A stretch of DNA of 64,000 nucleotides from Mesodorylaimus sp. YZB2_4 (taxonomy: Eukaryota; Nematoda; Enoplea; Dorylaimida; Dorylaimidae). Positions 1 through 12,003 of this stretch are shown in pieces. The translations under genes and the position numbers were made by a program. The notes under the pieces are model-generated. The model was not told the DNA's origin, did no database searches, and saw only the letters and a list, made by a program, of their open reading frames with translations. The stretch's first letter is position 1; every line of letters starts with the position of its first letter. The DNA lies in NCBI GenBank assembly GCA_030248295.1, contig JASANH010001440.1, positions 992,001 to 1,056,000 of the forward strand, in the 5' to 3' direction.

Positions 1-2996
1 CTAACCGATACCAACGCTAAACATGTTGGCTAACTTTGTGCTCCTGGCTCTGATTGGCGCTCTGACTTACATATTCTGCAATACCAATGCTAATAGCACA
101 ATTGCGATGCAATAGGCAGAAACGCATCGACAACGACTTTTTCGAAAAACCTAGCAGTATGAGCGCTTTTATGTGCCTACAAATAATCTGCCTTGCCGTC
201 AACTTTAAGAGCAAAGACACATTCCTGCCTCGTCGCTTTATGACTTTGCCCCAAAAGCGCCAGTCGGGTTCTGGTCATTTTGCTGCCTAGGAATTACGCA
301 GAAAACACATAACGTCAAATACGTCGAACAACGTCCCTAACTGTACTGTGACCTGCCTTGAACAAAACTTTTTCAAATATTTGGGATTTCCATCATGTAG
401 CGTTAGTAGTCTCTACTCCATTGGCCACTAAGACTGATTCGCAATACGGTGCAAAGTGCGACTGTGAGCACAGGCACATGCGTGTTGGTAGTCCTACCGT
501 GATATTTTGCGCAGAAGCAAAGCGTCCCCATCAATTACACAGATGCCTCCTGTCTAATTAGGGATAGGGCCGAACATGGAATTGAGTGTTGCGCGAGTGA
601 CCCTTCGCCCCGCTGTCAACATTTGCTCGAAATAACGATGCTGTTGTCCTCTTCGATTAAGTGTCTGTATCCTATTAGTCCAAGTAATAAGCGAAGAAAA
701 TTGGAGTTCCATTATAATTAAAACAAAGGTTCGAAGCGATGATCCTTCTGTCGGCAGCCACTTCGTAGCACGTGCGCGAGATTCTTGCTTGGGACATGCT
801 GTGCCAAATATAACCAAGCTATCGTCAGGTTTTCCCGTTGAGCAGAACGCACGTGAGGTTGAGAAAGATCGTGTATTCGTACTCATCAAAAGCTGTGTCC
901 AGTTGCGTGATCAACAGCGTATCCTGTAATCTAGGCCCGATGTTGCAGCAGAACGACGTCAAAGCGAAGAATTCAAACTTGCCGTCCACAGAAATTACTC
1001 CTCCAGCATGGATAGACGGGATCAACGATACGAGGGGGCTTCGACAGTCACCGGCTGATTTGCGTTGTTTTTTAAGCGTGTGCATTCACATAGATAGATC
1101 CGAGCAGAGAACGACAATCGATCATCACGAACCACACTCACGGATTTACCACAGTCGCTACCTCTGCTTGCTGCCTGCTGACTTTGCTGGCTGAGAAACA
1201 ATGAAAATAGCAATACATGCGTTGATAATATCGAATAGTCTACTTTGAACTCGCTCATGTGTTTTGCTTTTATAAAATAATTCTGTTCAGATCGGATGAA
1301 GACATTGCTTGCCGCCCTGTGCCAGAATCACATCGCGAAGCGTTGTGCAATATGCACACGTTCAACGGCATTGGAATGCAAACGACGAGTTCTGCATTTT
1401 AGCTCGCTAGAGCATTGTCGTCTCGAAGAGCAATTTTAAACTATGTTTGATGGATAGCACAGGTTTTACAGCGAAACGTGTTGAATACGAAATGCCCAAA
1501 AAAGCAAAAAAATGGATGCCGTAAATTACTATGATGATAGAAGCCTGATGACATGTGACGCTGATGAGGAGGACGCGTGATACCCGTGGGTGATTAATGA
1601 TTCTGTTTATAGAAACGGCGCGAGATAAGAACCCAGTCGCAAATTTCGTATTGGTGTTGGGCTGTGAGCATGGCTGGTGACCAGGACACGAGTCCAAACG
1701 CCTTTGAAGATTTGTTGATGCACATATGATCACACATATGATCAAAAGACAATGTGCACAGCTTAGGGAAGAAATGCACACATGCATTGACTACTGCATG
1801 GTTTTTTCTCGAAAAAGCGAGTAGGAGTCGAAGGCTTTGAACTCAGCTAATGAGTTCACGCGTAGGTATCATCAGAAGGAAGAATTAGGCTGATTGCCAG
1901 GTGACTGTTCTCTGCTTCCTATCGGCGCCTAGAAATTATCTGTATAACATCAAAATTGACGTCCCGGCCTGGTTGACTGAGGGGAGAAGTCGCTCGATAA
2001 ATGAAGCGTTCTCCCGAATAAGCTGCACCCGTTAAAGAACGAGCTGGCACGTTATCATCGCGGACGATTAATGATCATAATTGTCTCAAAATTGCCCAGG
2101 GAGATTGCATTTTCTGTTTTTGCTCTATCTGGTGTACGGGGTTTGCGTCTCAAGCTACCTATTCTGTCCTGAGCTACCCTATCTTTTTAAGCAGATCAGT
2201 AGAGCTCATAACTTCGCACCCGATTCCCCGATGTCCAGGACGAAATCACCTTTTCGCCATGTAATAAAACCAAAGTCGGCACAAATAACAAGAGGGCAGT
2301 AATACATACTCGCGATCCGTGCAACCCGGGGGGGGGGGGGGAGAGGTGACTTTGCTGTTCACTAATCGGGATCAATCTATGAAACAACCTTACTGCCCCG
2401 AGAAGCATGCATGAAGGTTCACAGTATACCATGCGATGCAAAACCTTAGACTTTCTGGTTCTCTCTCTTATCAGCTCGGGCAGCTCTCTTATATAAAGGT
2501 TTCTGAATGTTCAAGGTTCATAATAATAAATACTCTCACCATAATAGTAATAACACGAACGAGTCCCCATTGGCATTTCTAAAGCTCTGAACCTGAGTAC
2601 TAAACCTGGGTTTTCCAATGCACACACATGTTCAGGTCTCAGGGTATGAGCAGTGAATGGAAGAGGGGACGGCGAACGGTGAAGTGGTGCTGCCAAACGG
2701 CTCCTTCATTTGCTTTCCTGAAAACGAAGCATATCTTATTTCAAAGGCGATTAGAATATTATAAACGTGCAATATATCCAATTGGGTTGTAAAACGAACG
2801 ACGCTGGATGAACGAGAGGACTGATCATACTATGGAATGGCTTCCCGAAAAACTGATGAGCGAAAGAAGTTGTTTGCTGTTTGTTGTTTGGCGATGGAGA
2901 GCTCGCCACGTGTGTTTGGAATGGGTATTATTTGACCTGTCTGGGTCTCATCGACTCGTTCTCCCTAAAAATGAAACACAAGATCAAGTTACAAAG
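1..2996. other. Intergenic DNA, no gene recognised
   Basis: Only short open frames without recognisable domains or convincing splice structure are visible. A G-homopolymer of about 13-14 bases lies near 2328-2341, and a 12-base word (CACATATGATCA) is repeated twice around 1719-1743. I see no promoter, RNA gene or coding exon that I can support. Confidence 0.5.
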
Positions 2997-3407
2997 GAAC
3001 ATCGCCAACCGTGAAGTCGAGCTTTAAAAAACCAAAAATTGTAATGTGCTCCTAGGTGCAAAAGAATGCGCGAAATATCCGAAGCGTCTGACTAACTGGT
3101 CAGCAGTGGTCAGCGTCTGACGTCCTGAATTTTTGTGTGGTAAGGAAGCCAAACGTTGAAAAACAGGCAGAGTTCTTATTAAACTCAGTTTTTTGGGTTC
3201 GGAGATTCGAGTTTTAGGTTCCAACACTCTGGCTAGGGGATTTCTTCTAAAAAAATACCCAAAAAAACCAGAAGAATTCGAAAATTTCACAGCACTCTAA
3301 GCGCTGACCACCGCTGACCGCTTGGCCAGACGCCTCATATTTTGCACAGAGCTTTCTTTCGCACCTGGGAACATTTTACAATTTTTGGTTTTCCAAAGTC
3401 CGACTTC
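2997..3407. mobile_element. Long-TIR non-autonomous DNA transposon, copy A
   Basis: The two ends are inverted copies of each other over about 110 bp (about 2997-3125 against 3297-3407). Shared words include GTCGA-CTTT, AGGTGCAAAAGAA, GCGTCTG and GGTCAGCAGTGGTCAGCG on the left and their complements on the right. A second copy in reverse orientation lies at 11291-11723 and matches end to end, including the middle. No transposase frame is seen inside, so this is a non-autonomous element of MITE type. The right terminus has lost the last 15-20 bases that copy B retains. Superfamily unknown. Confidence 0.75.
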
Positions 3408-6400
3408 CCATATTTTCTATGGCTCTTTACACAAAATTGCTTGTATTCAACTATCAATTACCTCTTCATAAGCTTTTTCCAAATCTTCTCCCTCTATGCC
3501 CTGCCCTTTATGCGGTTTTTTATGCACCTGTTCGCTTCAGCTTTGATTTGACTGATCCTCATATTTTGATTTCTTTCATTAAAGAAATTTTTTTTGAAAA
3601 AGCGTTGCGTCTCTAAAAAGGTTACAAAAGGTTCATTCACAAAAATGGCACGAAATGGCGATAAAACACATAAAAGTTTCGTTTTTGCCCATTTCCGTGG
3701 TACTTCATTGTACTTTGCTTTAATTAAGTCACATCCTGGATACTGTTACATTTTCTTTCCATCTAGAGCTGAGCGGACTCGACTGTACTACCCGTTAGAA
3801 TATCAATAAATTAAATTAGTACTCACCTTTGGATAGCGATAATACGCTCTCTTGATCAGACTGAATTCCGGCATTCCTACCAGATCCTTCCTGGCACGCC
3901 ATTAGTCTTCGCGCAAAATCGTTCTCCTTCTTCTCCGCGTTAATCGGGTTCGAAAAACGCTAACTTGCTGCCACAACGCTTTTTGTTTTTTTGACGCTTT
4001 TATCAACTAAAATGTCAAAGACAGATCCATACGTGTCTGCAAAGGCAAGATGCGTCTGACTGTATGTAAAGGCAGACTTATGACTTATTAAAGAAACCTT
4101 TGGCCGTCTGACGAGATGAAATGAATTCGATTAGCTAAAATGTACAGAAAAAGGCCTTAGCGATTTAACTTCGTACTAGAACCCACTTGCTTACTTTTAT
4201 CTAATTGGTGGCATGCAATAGCTGAGTTTGCTCTGGAACCTGACTCGTCCCCATCCACTTTTCCCATCCGTTGTCTGGCTTGATCAGATTCACGAATCGA
4301 CTCGGCCTTGTCTGCGGCCACTTTCCAATCTGAATCAACAAGCATTTTCATTCATATAACAACATACGAGTATGCCACGTTGCCGATTGTGGTCAAAGAG
4401 CATTGAAGTAAAATGCAATTACCTTGTCTCGTTTTATTTGAGCCTTCTTTATGACATAAAGACGTCTTGGATACGCAGCAAAAACAATTGGCCATGTCTT
4501 CGTATCCTTTGCAATAGCATGCCGAACCACCGACATTCCCCGCGCAAGCAAGGTTTTCCTTTAGAAAAAACACAATTGTACTTCAGATTGTTAAATATGA
4601 GGTCAAATCATACCTCGATTAAAAGATGTGTCGAACCTGCTTGATTTTAGCGACTGCAACCATTTGACCAATCTTTCATAGCGTAATATAAGTCGCAGCA
4701 TCCCGATTGCTGGCAGCGACCACGGAGCGGTTCACGAGAATCGCGATTCTGCTTGCCGAGCTAGTGTACTGTACATTTTTACCTGAAGATAACCACCACA
4801 GTATCAACAACTCACTACTGTAGCCTAAGGTCAATTTTGAGCCTGGTTAAGCTGTCACACTTGTGGCTTTCAAAGACAAAAGCACAAGGGAGAGATGAAA
4901 AATTCAAGGCTACTGAAATAACGCACTCGTGGACCTGATTATCAGGATAACACAAAATTTGGCAAGGAGAGAATTCATCCTAAAGCCGGTGCAGAGGCTA
5001 GGCTCGAAATGGAGACAGCGGCTTTGCAGTAAATGGTAAACGCGGAAACGGAGGGCAATAAAGAAAGGCTATTGCAGGTAGCCTTGATTCGCAACGTTAG
5101 CTCATCGCTCCAAGCGCACCATGTAGCACACTGTTTGCACAAAAATGTGTTGGCGACATCGCCTGTCGCCAGCGCACTTGTGGCGGCAGAACATTCACAA
5201 GCCCAGAAGTCACTTTTAATGGAATACTAAACATTTTTCCAAATAACCGTCAAGACGCAAGAAAGAGATCGGAGATCGATAAAACCGCACATTTCTAATT
5301 AATTCAAGTGATTTGAGCGGTGCTGAGCACGAAAATTATATTTCGTTGCCATGGTTGCCGAGCGCGGATGGATTAAAGTAGCAATAAGATTACCAGCCGT
5401 CAAACGACGACGCTCCATCATACTTGAGACTGCCGGGAATGAGGAAATTATGAGTACTCAGCCGCCGTCAGCTGACTAGTCGACCAGACGGAGGGCGTAG
5501 TAGACTAACGACAGGGAGCGTTCGATTGAGTTCAGTCAGACACCACACAAGCTGTCTGGACGGCTTTTGGAACCAAGCAGTTCTAAATATGTACTGCGAG
5601 CGAGAGCGCCAATGCCGACGCAATCGATATTGCATGGGAGTAGATATACCTACACGCCCATACACAGACCGTTACTCTACGACGTCCGCAAATTATCCGC
5701 GCCAGATCAATAGATGGCTGCAATGCATGAGACCTACTGGTAGAGCGAGCGACCACAGATCCAACTAATAAAGCGCTAGCAGCCTTCAGTGAGAACCTGC
5801 TGGTCACGAGACCATATTCGTCGCTGATGCAGCAAGCGATGTGTCAAAGCTGGTGGTCTGAAAATAGATGAGTGTGCATACCTTGCTTACAAAGAAAACC
5901 TGCTCGGTTTTCCCAGGTCAACAACGTCGAAGGGGCGCCAAGTCAATCAGGCCCAAGGACAGGCAGGTGGTAGCGGCGTAAAATTGACGGCTTTTATTCC
6001 CCCAAATTTATCATCATTCGGTGAAGAATACATACCTGACAGACAAAACAGGCAACCGTATTGCTCATCGAAAACTACGAGGGCATGTCATTTGCATTTC
6101 AGGTATTGCAGAGAAACAAGGCCTGCTCAAATATACTCTACGTTGTAAATCTAGCCCAGATATTGCCTCGTTACGCCCAAATCGATGATTGCAAAGCCAA
6201 CTCGACTACACCTGATCCTTTCTTCCCCAGCCGTTATGTGAAGTACAAAAGCGGCAAAAGAAAGTTAATTCTATTCCCCCCACCCCACCCGAACTTTTCC
6301 GCAAATTCAGTAAAATCCACTTACTGCTTTGCACAAGGCGTCCAGAAGGCAATGTCCGACATGATGCAAACACGAGTTGACCAGGATCGAGTCAGGGATA

Positions 6401-9057
6401 ATGGTTGGATCAGGAGGACAATCAGCCTGCCGGAGTGGCGCAGCCAATTGTAAGAGCACGGTGCACCATATGGGTCATCCTGGGAGTGTCCACAACGCGG
6501 AAACTGATGGAAAAGGTTGACAGACAATGTTGGTCTATCGCAGAAGCTGCTCTCAATTATTCATGTCAGAATCAAAATGCTGCGGTCGGAATTCCTCATC
6601 TGTCAGACACCCCGTCGCGTTTTGCAGTCACAGTCTCATGCCGGAAGCTGGGATCCTATGGAAAACCTGGATGCTGACTGTTCGTTCTTCGTTGATGCCG
6701 TTCCGAAGATGGAAGCGTTAGGGTGCATCTTTTTTTTTGTCTATTTTGTAGATAGGCATTTAAATTACTCGCAGAGAAATAACGACGTGATAGATGCGCA
6801 TCACTAATTCGAAAAATACTTATCATACTGGACGTTCAGCCCATAACACCCACTTTCTGAATACTCACAATCAGCCTATAGACGCAGCACGGCAGGGGTG
6901 AGTAGCCTGTCCGCCGTACTGAATCTCGGCTGACAATTAGTAAACAAATTGCATGAGAGGGGGCGACAATTTGGTTTTATAACCTAACCGCGTCTCCGCA
7001 GACTAGGAGGAAGTACACAACCGCCTATTAACAGTGACCCTTCCACTGCAATATCGACTAATAATTAAAATTTTAAGGTGGCTTGTGATTGCAATGTATC
7101 CAACTGAAAAAGTCTACTTACGACTAGGGAAGAGAGAAACTTAAGAATTCACCAATTTCTTTCAGTGAGACATGAATAGCGTTTGCTCTAGCACCGGCAT
7201 AAATTCGATTGCGAAAGTAAAAAAGCAAGACGCAATCTGGCACCGTCTTTGACACAACCAACGACTGATATATAAAAAGTTTCGAGTAACTCGAAGTTTT
7301 TCCAGACTAAAACCCTAAAATAAAAATAAAACTGGCAAAAACTTATCGCGCACATGTCTTAGTATATTTTCTGTTTGTCGAAAAAAACATGCTATAAGCA
7401 TCATGCCTGGGCCGCGGGAATTATGAATTTCGTAGTCTCTTTATGAAGAAGAAAGTGTAGGCTGTAAACATTTCATGTTGTTCAAGACCGTTTTTCGAGA
7501 GTCAAATTCTTGGCGGCATTAAGTTGGCAAAAATCGCAGCCCCAATCGTAAGGTAAGCATTTACCCTAAACATGACGTTGTCATCGTTGCATGGTCTCTC
7601 CCACCCTTGCAGACATTCTTTCGAAGCAGTGCTTTAAGCCGCCGACCAGAGGGGGGAGTCTCTTTATGAATATATGGCGACGGCGAGACTCTCATTTTCC
7701 GCGAAGCCAAAATCAATGCGAAATAAGTAGGTGGAGACCACGGGGGCAAGCAATCGACATTTTCTAATCGTAAATTGGAAGAATAAAAACACAGAAAAGT
7801 AATCCGATCACCAGCCGACAATGCGAATACTATTATGACAGAGAATAATCGATGTGGATACACCCTAAACATGACGTTGTCATGTTAAAAAAAGGCACAG
7901 GATCGGGGAGATATGTGGGCACTGCTCTTGCAAAACACTTTCGTTCGTTCAAAGCCCGATTGCGAAGGTCGGCTTGTTCTAGTCCCCATTCGTCTTTTTT
8001 TCTTGTGGTTACGGGTCTGACTGAATTTTAAAACATGCAGTATTGTGAAATGTCACACTAACTATAGTTTTTCCTCCGCAATATTTTCTGTCGCATAAAA
8101 GGGCGGACGATATATGGGGTACCTTGGTTTGAGGATAACTGAAGGATAGGGAGCCAAAGATTGGAGGCCTTTTCTTTAAAAAAAAGATGGACAGTAAGAG
8201 CGCGACTTCTCCGAGCGTACGGGGGATGCAGAGCTGAACATATCTCTTACTGTTAGTAGATGATGCCGTGTAAAAGGCGGAATATAATGGCCCTTTTAAG
8301 AGCAAAAACGTGCATTCTATTCTGTTGATGGGATGCAAGCTTGGACTCTTTGCAACCACCGTCAAATACTCAGTCTCAGTCATTTACGCTCCAATACGTA
8401 CGCATTGGGTTTCCGCCAACACATAAGTATTTGAGGATATCCGAGAAGAGAGAAAGAAACTTGGGTCTCCTATATCATGAATCATACATCAGCATAATCC
8501 TTCACAAGCATCTGAACTCCTAGATCGTGAACTCATCGTCGTTATCTCCCACTTCCATGAGCAGTCATTGCTCATCCTCAAGACATTCTCATCGTCAGTT
8601 TCATCATCTTCAGGGTCTTCTGCTCTACTGGCCTCGTAAAAGAATTGTTCTATCTTCAATAGGTCGGAATGACTAAAAACTGCATGATCCCATTTTCTGA
8701 GCGTGAGGCAAAAAATTTATAGGAGACAGTAGTTTTTTTATTGCCTTCGTTTGCATATATGACGGGTATAAGACGGCAACTGCATGCAGCAAAAATCCAT
8801 TACCCCTGGCTTTCTCAAGTAGGTCCAGAGGATCCTGTGCAAACAAGAGAGTCTAGTTTTGGGTTCTCGAGATGCGTGCAATATAACGAAGAGAAAACTT
8901 TTTTGGACTGGCCAATTTGTGTGGATCGGAATGTTGAAAAATTGTGATCTTCGAAACTGTTTCTCAAAAAGACTGCTTATATTTCGACAGAGCACTACAC
9001 CAGTTTGAGGACGAGCAAAATGTGTATTTGTATCAAGTATCAAGTATATACTAGTCC
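3408..9057. other. Intergenic DNA, no gene recognised
   Basis: The longest open frame (130 codons at 6061-6453, +) has no recognisable domain and no coding-like splice context. A short minus-strand reading at 4157-4351 looks acidic and lysine-rich but cannot be assigned. A 22-bp direct repeat pair at 7563 and 7862 is listed separately. Nothing else is supportable. Confidence 0.5.
7563..7883. repeat. 22-bp direct repeat pair flanking about 277 bp
   Basis: The word ACCCTAAACATGACGTTGTC plus AT occurs at 7563-7584 and again at 7862-7883, identical over 22 bases. Its core ACATGAC-GTTGTCATGT is nearly palindromic. The intervening DNA has no recognisable coding content. It could be the footprint of an insertion or two small repeats of one element. 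Confidence 0.5.
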
Positions 9058-10017
9058 CTAAATCAGTAATTCCATCCGCTCAAAACTGGCACTCTTGGTA
9101 AAATTCTTCCTGGAGACATTCTCAATTTCATTCTTTGCCAAATCAACCACCATCACATTTTTCATCTTATCAAACAAACCAGTTGGAACATTTCTGATTC
9201 TATTCGCATTCAAATTCAAATACTTTAAATTGATTAAATCGTCGAATGCACCCGGCTCGATCGATGTGACTTTGCTCGAGCTCAATTGCAAATAGGTTAA
9301 ATTGCGCATTCCTTCGAACATTTTCGAGGGGATCACGGGTAAATTGCAATGTTCGATTCTGACCATGCGCAACGTCGGGGCTGAATTTCGAAGGGTCAAA
9401 GGTGGGAAAAGACCATCATCGCAAAGATGACTGAACTCAACATTATATTTGAGTTTCGAAAACTTTTCCACTTGCTTTAATAATTTTTTTCCTGGTGAGC
9501 AGTCGTGAACTCCCAAACTTTCTAATTTTTCTTTCAGCCCACCAATTGCCTTGATTGTTGATTCAGCCAACGTGAAACCACCTATTTGCAAACTGGTCAG
9601 ATTCGGTGTGTTTTTGAATTCTGTGGGGGACGAGATTATCAAGTGATCACGTCGATTATATTCAGAATCGATGCTGAGATGGACCAAATTTGGTGTTATG
9701 TTTAGGCCATCGTTTGAAATGGTTACATTTCCATACGAGGATATTTCCAAGGCGGTCACTGTGTTTGCGATTTGACTGAAACTGAACACTTGATCAAAGC
9801 GAGTGTCGAAAAACGGTGTTCTGGAGAGGACTGAATTTAGTGGCTGGCCATCGATTCCAACATTGACGCATTGAATGCGCGTTTCTGTTCGACCAGTTGA
9901 GACGCTGGTTTCCAAACGGGCATCACACTCCACTTGAGGTAGACGAGGGTATGCGGAGGCACGCTCCGAGAGCAGAAAAGCCAATGTCAACACGAACAAA
10001 CTCCTCATTATAACCAT
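9058..10017 (-). CDS. Secreted leucine-rich-repeat protein, intronless (LRR paralogue 1)
   Basis: The single-exon frame encodes 319 residues from the internal methionine chosen here. An upstream in-frame ATG at 10077 would bury the signal peptide behind 20 extra residues. The start MVIMRSLFVLTLAFLL followed by SERASA is a clear signal peptide. No later membrane segment is seen, so the product is probably secreted. The C-terminal third holds typical repeats with the LxxLxLxxNxI pattern: NLTYLQLSSSKVTSI, NLKYLNLNANRIRNV, then a final VDLAKNEIENVS. The N-terminal half is degenerate, with cysteines in VECDARL and RIQCVNVG. The same architecture, including the RIxCxNVGxDxQ signature and the AFDDLxNL repeat, recurs in the gene at 48979-50055, so the two are paralogues. 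LRR proteins usually bind protein partners; the partner is unknown. Confidence 0.8.
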   Translation of the reverse strand: MVIMRSLFVLTLAFLLSERASAYPRLPQVECDARLETSVSTGRTETRIQCVNVGIDGQPLNSVLSRTPFFDTRFDQVFSFSQIANTVTALEISSYGNVTISNDGLNITPNLVHLSIDSEYNRRDHLIISSPTEFKNTPNLTSLQIGGFTLAESTIKAIGGLKEKLESLGVHDCSPGKKLLKQVEKFSKLKYNVEFSHLCDDGLFPPLTLRNSAPTLRMVRIEHCNLPVIPSKMFEGMRNLTYLQLSSSKVTSIEPGAFDDLINLKYLNLNANRIRNVPTGLFDKMKNVMVVDLAKNEIENVSRKNFTKSASFERMELLI

Positions 10018-10950
10018 TCTCAGATTTCTTTGCTTCAAACAGATTTTCTCAATTGTAGGCCCTGAGTCAAATGACAAGTCTAAGCCCGCTCCGCAGTTTT
10101 AGGCGCAATGGTTGCTGTCGTTTATGGTGACGTTTTGTTCAGCCAAATTGCTTCCGTTAGTCACGAGCTGAAAAACTTATGAACATGTGCTGGACTAGCA
10201 GGTGGCAGCCCTGAAGGCATTGCGGGGTCTAAGAGACCTAAAGGTCTTGCATGTTGACTTTGAGGTATTCTGGGCCTGCGTCATTGCTGAAAAGTTAGGT
10301 TTTAAACCTGGGTGGATTTGTCATCAAGTACAAGCAAAGAGAAATGAAGTCAGCTGCTAAAAAATGTCTCAGAAAATGTGATGTTTAGCCGCAGTGTGCA
10401 ACTTGTTCCAAGAGTAACTTTCGCTGATTGGTTAGAACGAATCCGCATAACGTCAAAATAAGAGTAGCAAGCAATGTCCTGGAAAAGAGGGAACAATGTT
10501 TCTCCTAGAATAAAAAACGTAAGAAAGCATTTGCGAGCTGCACCAACTAAAGTAGGCTTGCAAATCTCGCTATCTTATTTTATACATCGGCTTGAAGTGG
10601 CTTCACAACATCACACTTGCAAGGAAAGAGATTGGTGGCAGTAGTAATGTCTGCTCGAATGAAGAGGACGTAACGCCTTATCCAAGACCAGGAACACAAT
10701 CATGGCTTAGCTCACGTGGATTCATCACAGAGATAATAATTTTTAGCAATGTCTTTTTTTGTCTTTTGCTGTCCATTGCTCTCGATAACTATTTTACTGC
10801 ACACCAAACGGGTTCACACCTAAAGACCCTTAAAGGGTTCACCCTTAAAGATATACTGGCACAGGGTAAGAAGGTAAGAATGCTGTGATATGTGGTCCCC
10901 ATGTATAATAAGGTTGGCATACTTCGTTCTGCTCAGATCCATATCCCCGT

Positions 10951-12003
10951 TTCAGCGTTGCCAGATGCAGCTAGAATCCGCTAGATCTGGCGGATTTTTT
11001 GCCCGACGGCGGGATAAACAGCGGATTGACTGTTTTAGCGGAATTTGCAACGGATTTTGGGTATTTTTGACGGATTCTGGCGGATTAGTGCAAATATGGA
11101 TATAGCAGCCTTTGTGCGACCACTTTTGAAGCAGCATACCCTTTTTCTAAGACTTGCTAAGGCAGTTTTGTCCGCGTGTCCCTGAAGGGTCGATTATTAT
11201 ACGAGTGGGGCCAAGAAATAGGGAGCGCAATTAATTTTTAGACCATTCCCAGGCCTACCTACTGTATTTGGCGACAAATTCAGTTCACAAGGAAACATTG
11301 CCACCCGTTAGGTCGAACTTTGGAAAACGAAAAATTGTTACATATTCCTGGGTGCAAAAGAAAGCTCAGGTGCAAAATATTAGAGGCGTCTGGACAATTG
11401 GTCAGCAGTGGTCAGCGCTTAGACTACAGTAAAGTTTCTCAATTATACTGGATTTTTTGGGTTTTTTTCAGGAAGAAACAGCGAACCAAAGTGTTGGAAG
11501 CTTAAACTCGAAACTTCGAACCCAGAAACCCAGTTTGGAAAGAACTTTGCATGTTTCCCTCAACGCTCGGCTTCCTCACCACACAAAACTTCAGGACTTA
11601 AGATGCTGACCTCAAGTGACCAGTTGGCCAGACGCCTCTAATATATTGCGCAGAGCTTCCTTTTGCACCCGGGAAAAATTTTTCGTTTTCTAAAGTTCGA
11701 CTTAACGGTTGGCGATGTTCCCTTGATAGCTCATTCGGTACCAACGATAAGTAAAGTCAGAGTTCTTGATCCGCTCGTCCTTGGCTCCTTGCCCCCCCCC
11801 CCCCCGTCAGCATGGCCCGCTTAAAATTGAAATGCACAGCGTGGGCGATGTGTGAGTGAACGCTATTTGTTCTACTTCCCGTTTTATTTAAAACTAGCCG
11901 CTAAAATGTCGCTTTTTTGCGAAAAAATTTTAGCGGATTTTTCGGCGGATTTCTTCGATATGACAGCGGAATTTTTGCGGATTTTAGGGCCCTGGCAGCG
12001 AGT
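10951..12003. mobile_element. GCGGATTTT-array element, split by MITE copy B
   Basis: About 130 bp at 10960-11095 and 115 bp at 11885-12000 are packed with degenerate copies of the word GCGGATTTT. The outer edges resemble short terminal inverted repeats: CAGCGTTGCCAG on the left and CCTGGCAGCGAG on the right. Between them lies the long-TIR element at 11291-11723, a C-homopolymer at about 11791-11804 and filler. I read this as one older DNA transposon, possibly hAT-like from its GTTGCCAG terminus, interrupted by a younger one. Boundaries and superfamily are inferred. Confidence 0.5.
11291..11723. mobile_element. Long-TIR non-autonomous DNA transposon, copy B
   Basis: This is the second copy of the family at 2997-3407, in opposite orientation. 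Left arm 11291-11430 and right arm 11600-11723 are inverted repeats, running from GGAAACATTGCC on the left to GGCGATGTTCC on the right. Its interior is recognisably the reverse complement of copy A, for example the TTTTGTGTGGT and GTTCGA-TTCGAGTTT segments. It has no coding capacity. Confidence 0.75.

Noticed and set aside
6061-6453. 130-codon plus-strand open frame
   Set aside because: No domain, no signal peptide and no splice or promoter context; its length is within chance expectation for this composition.
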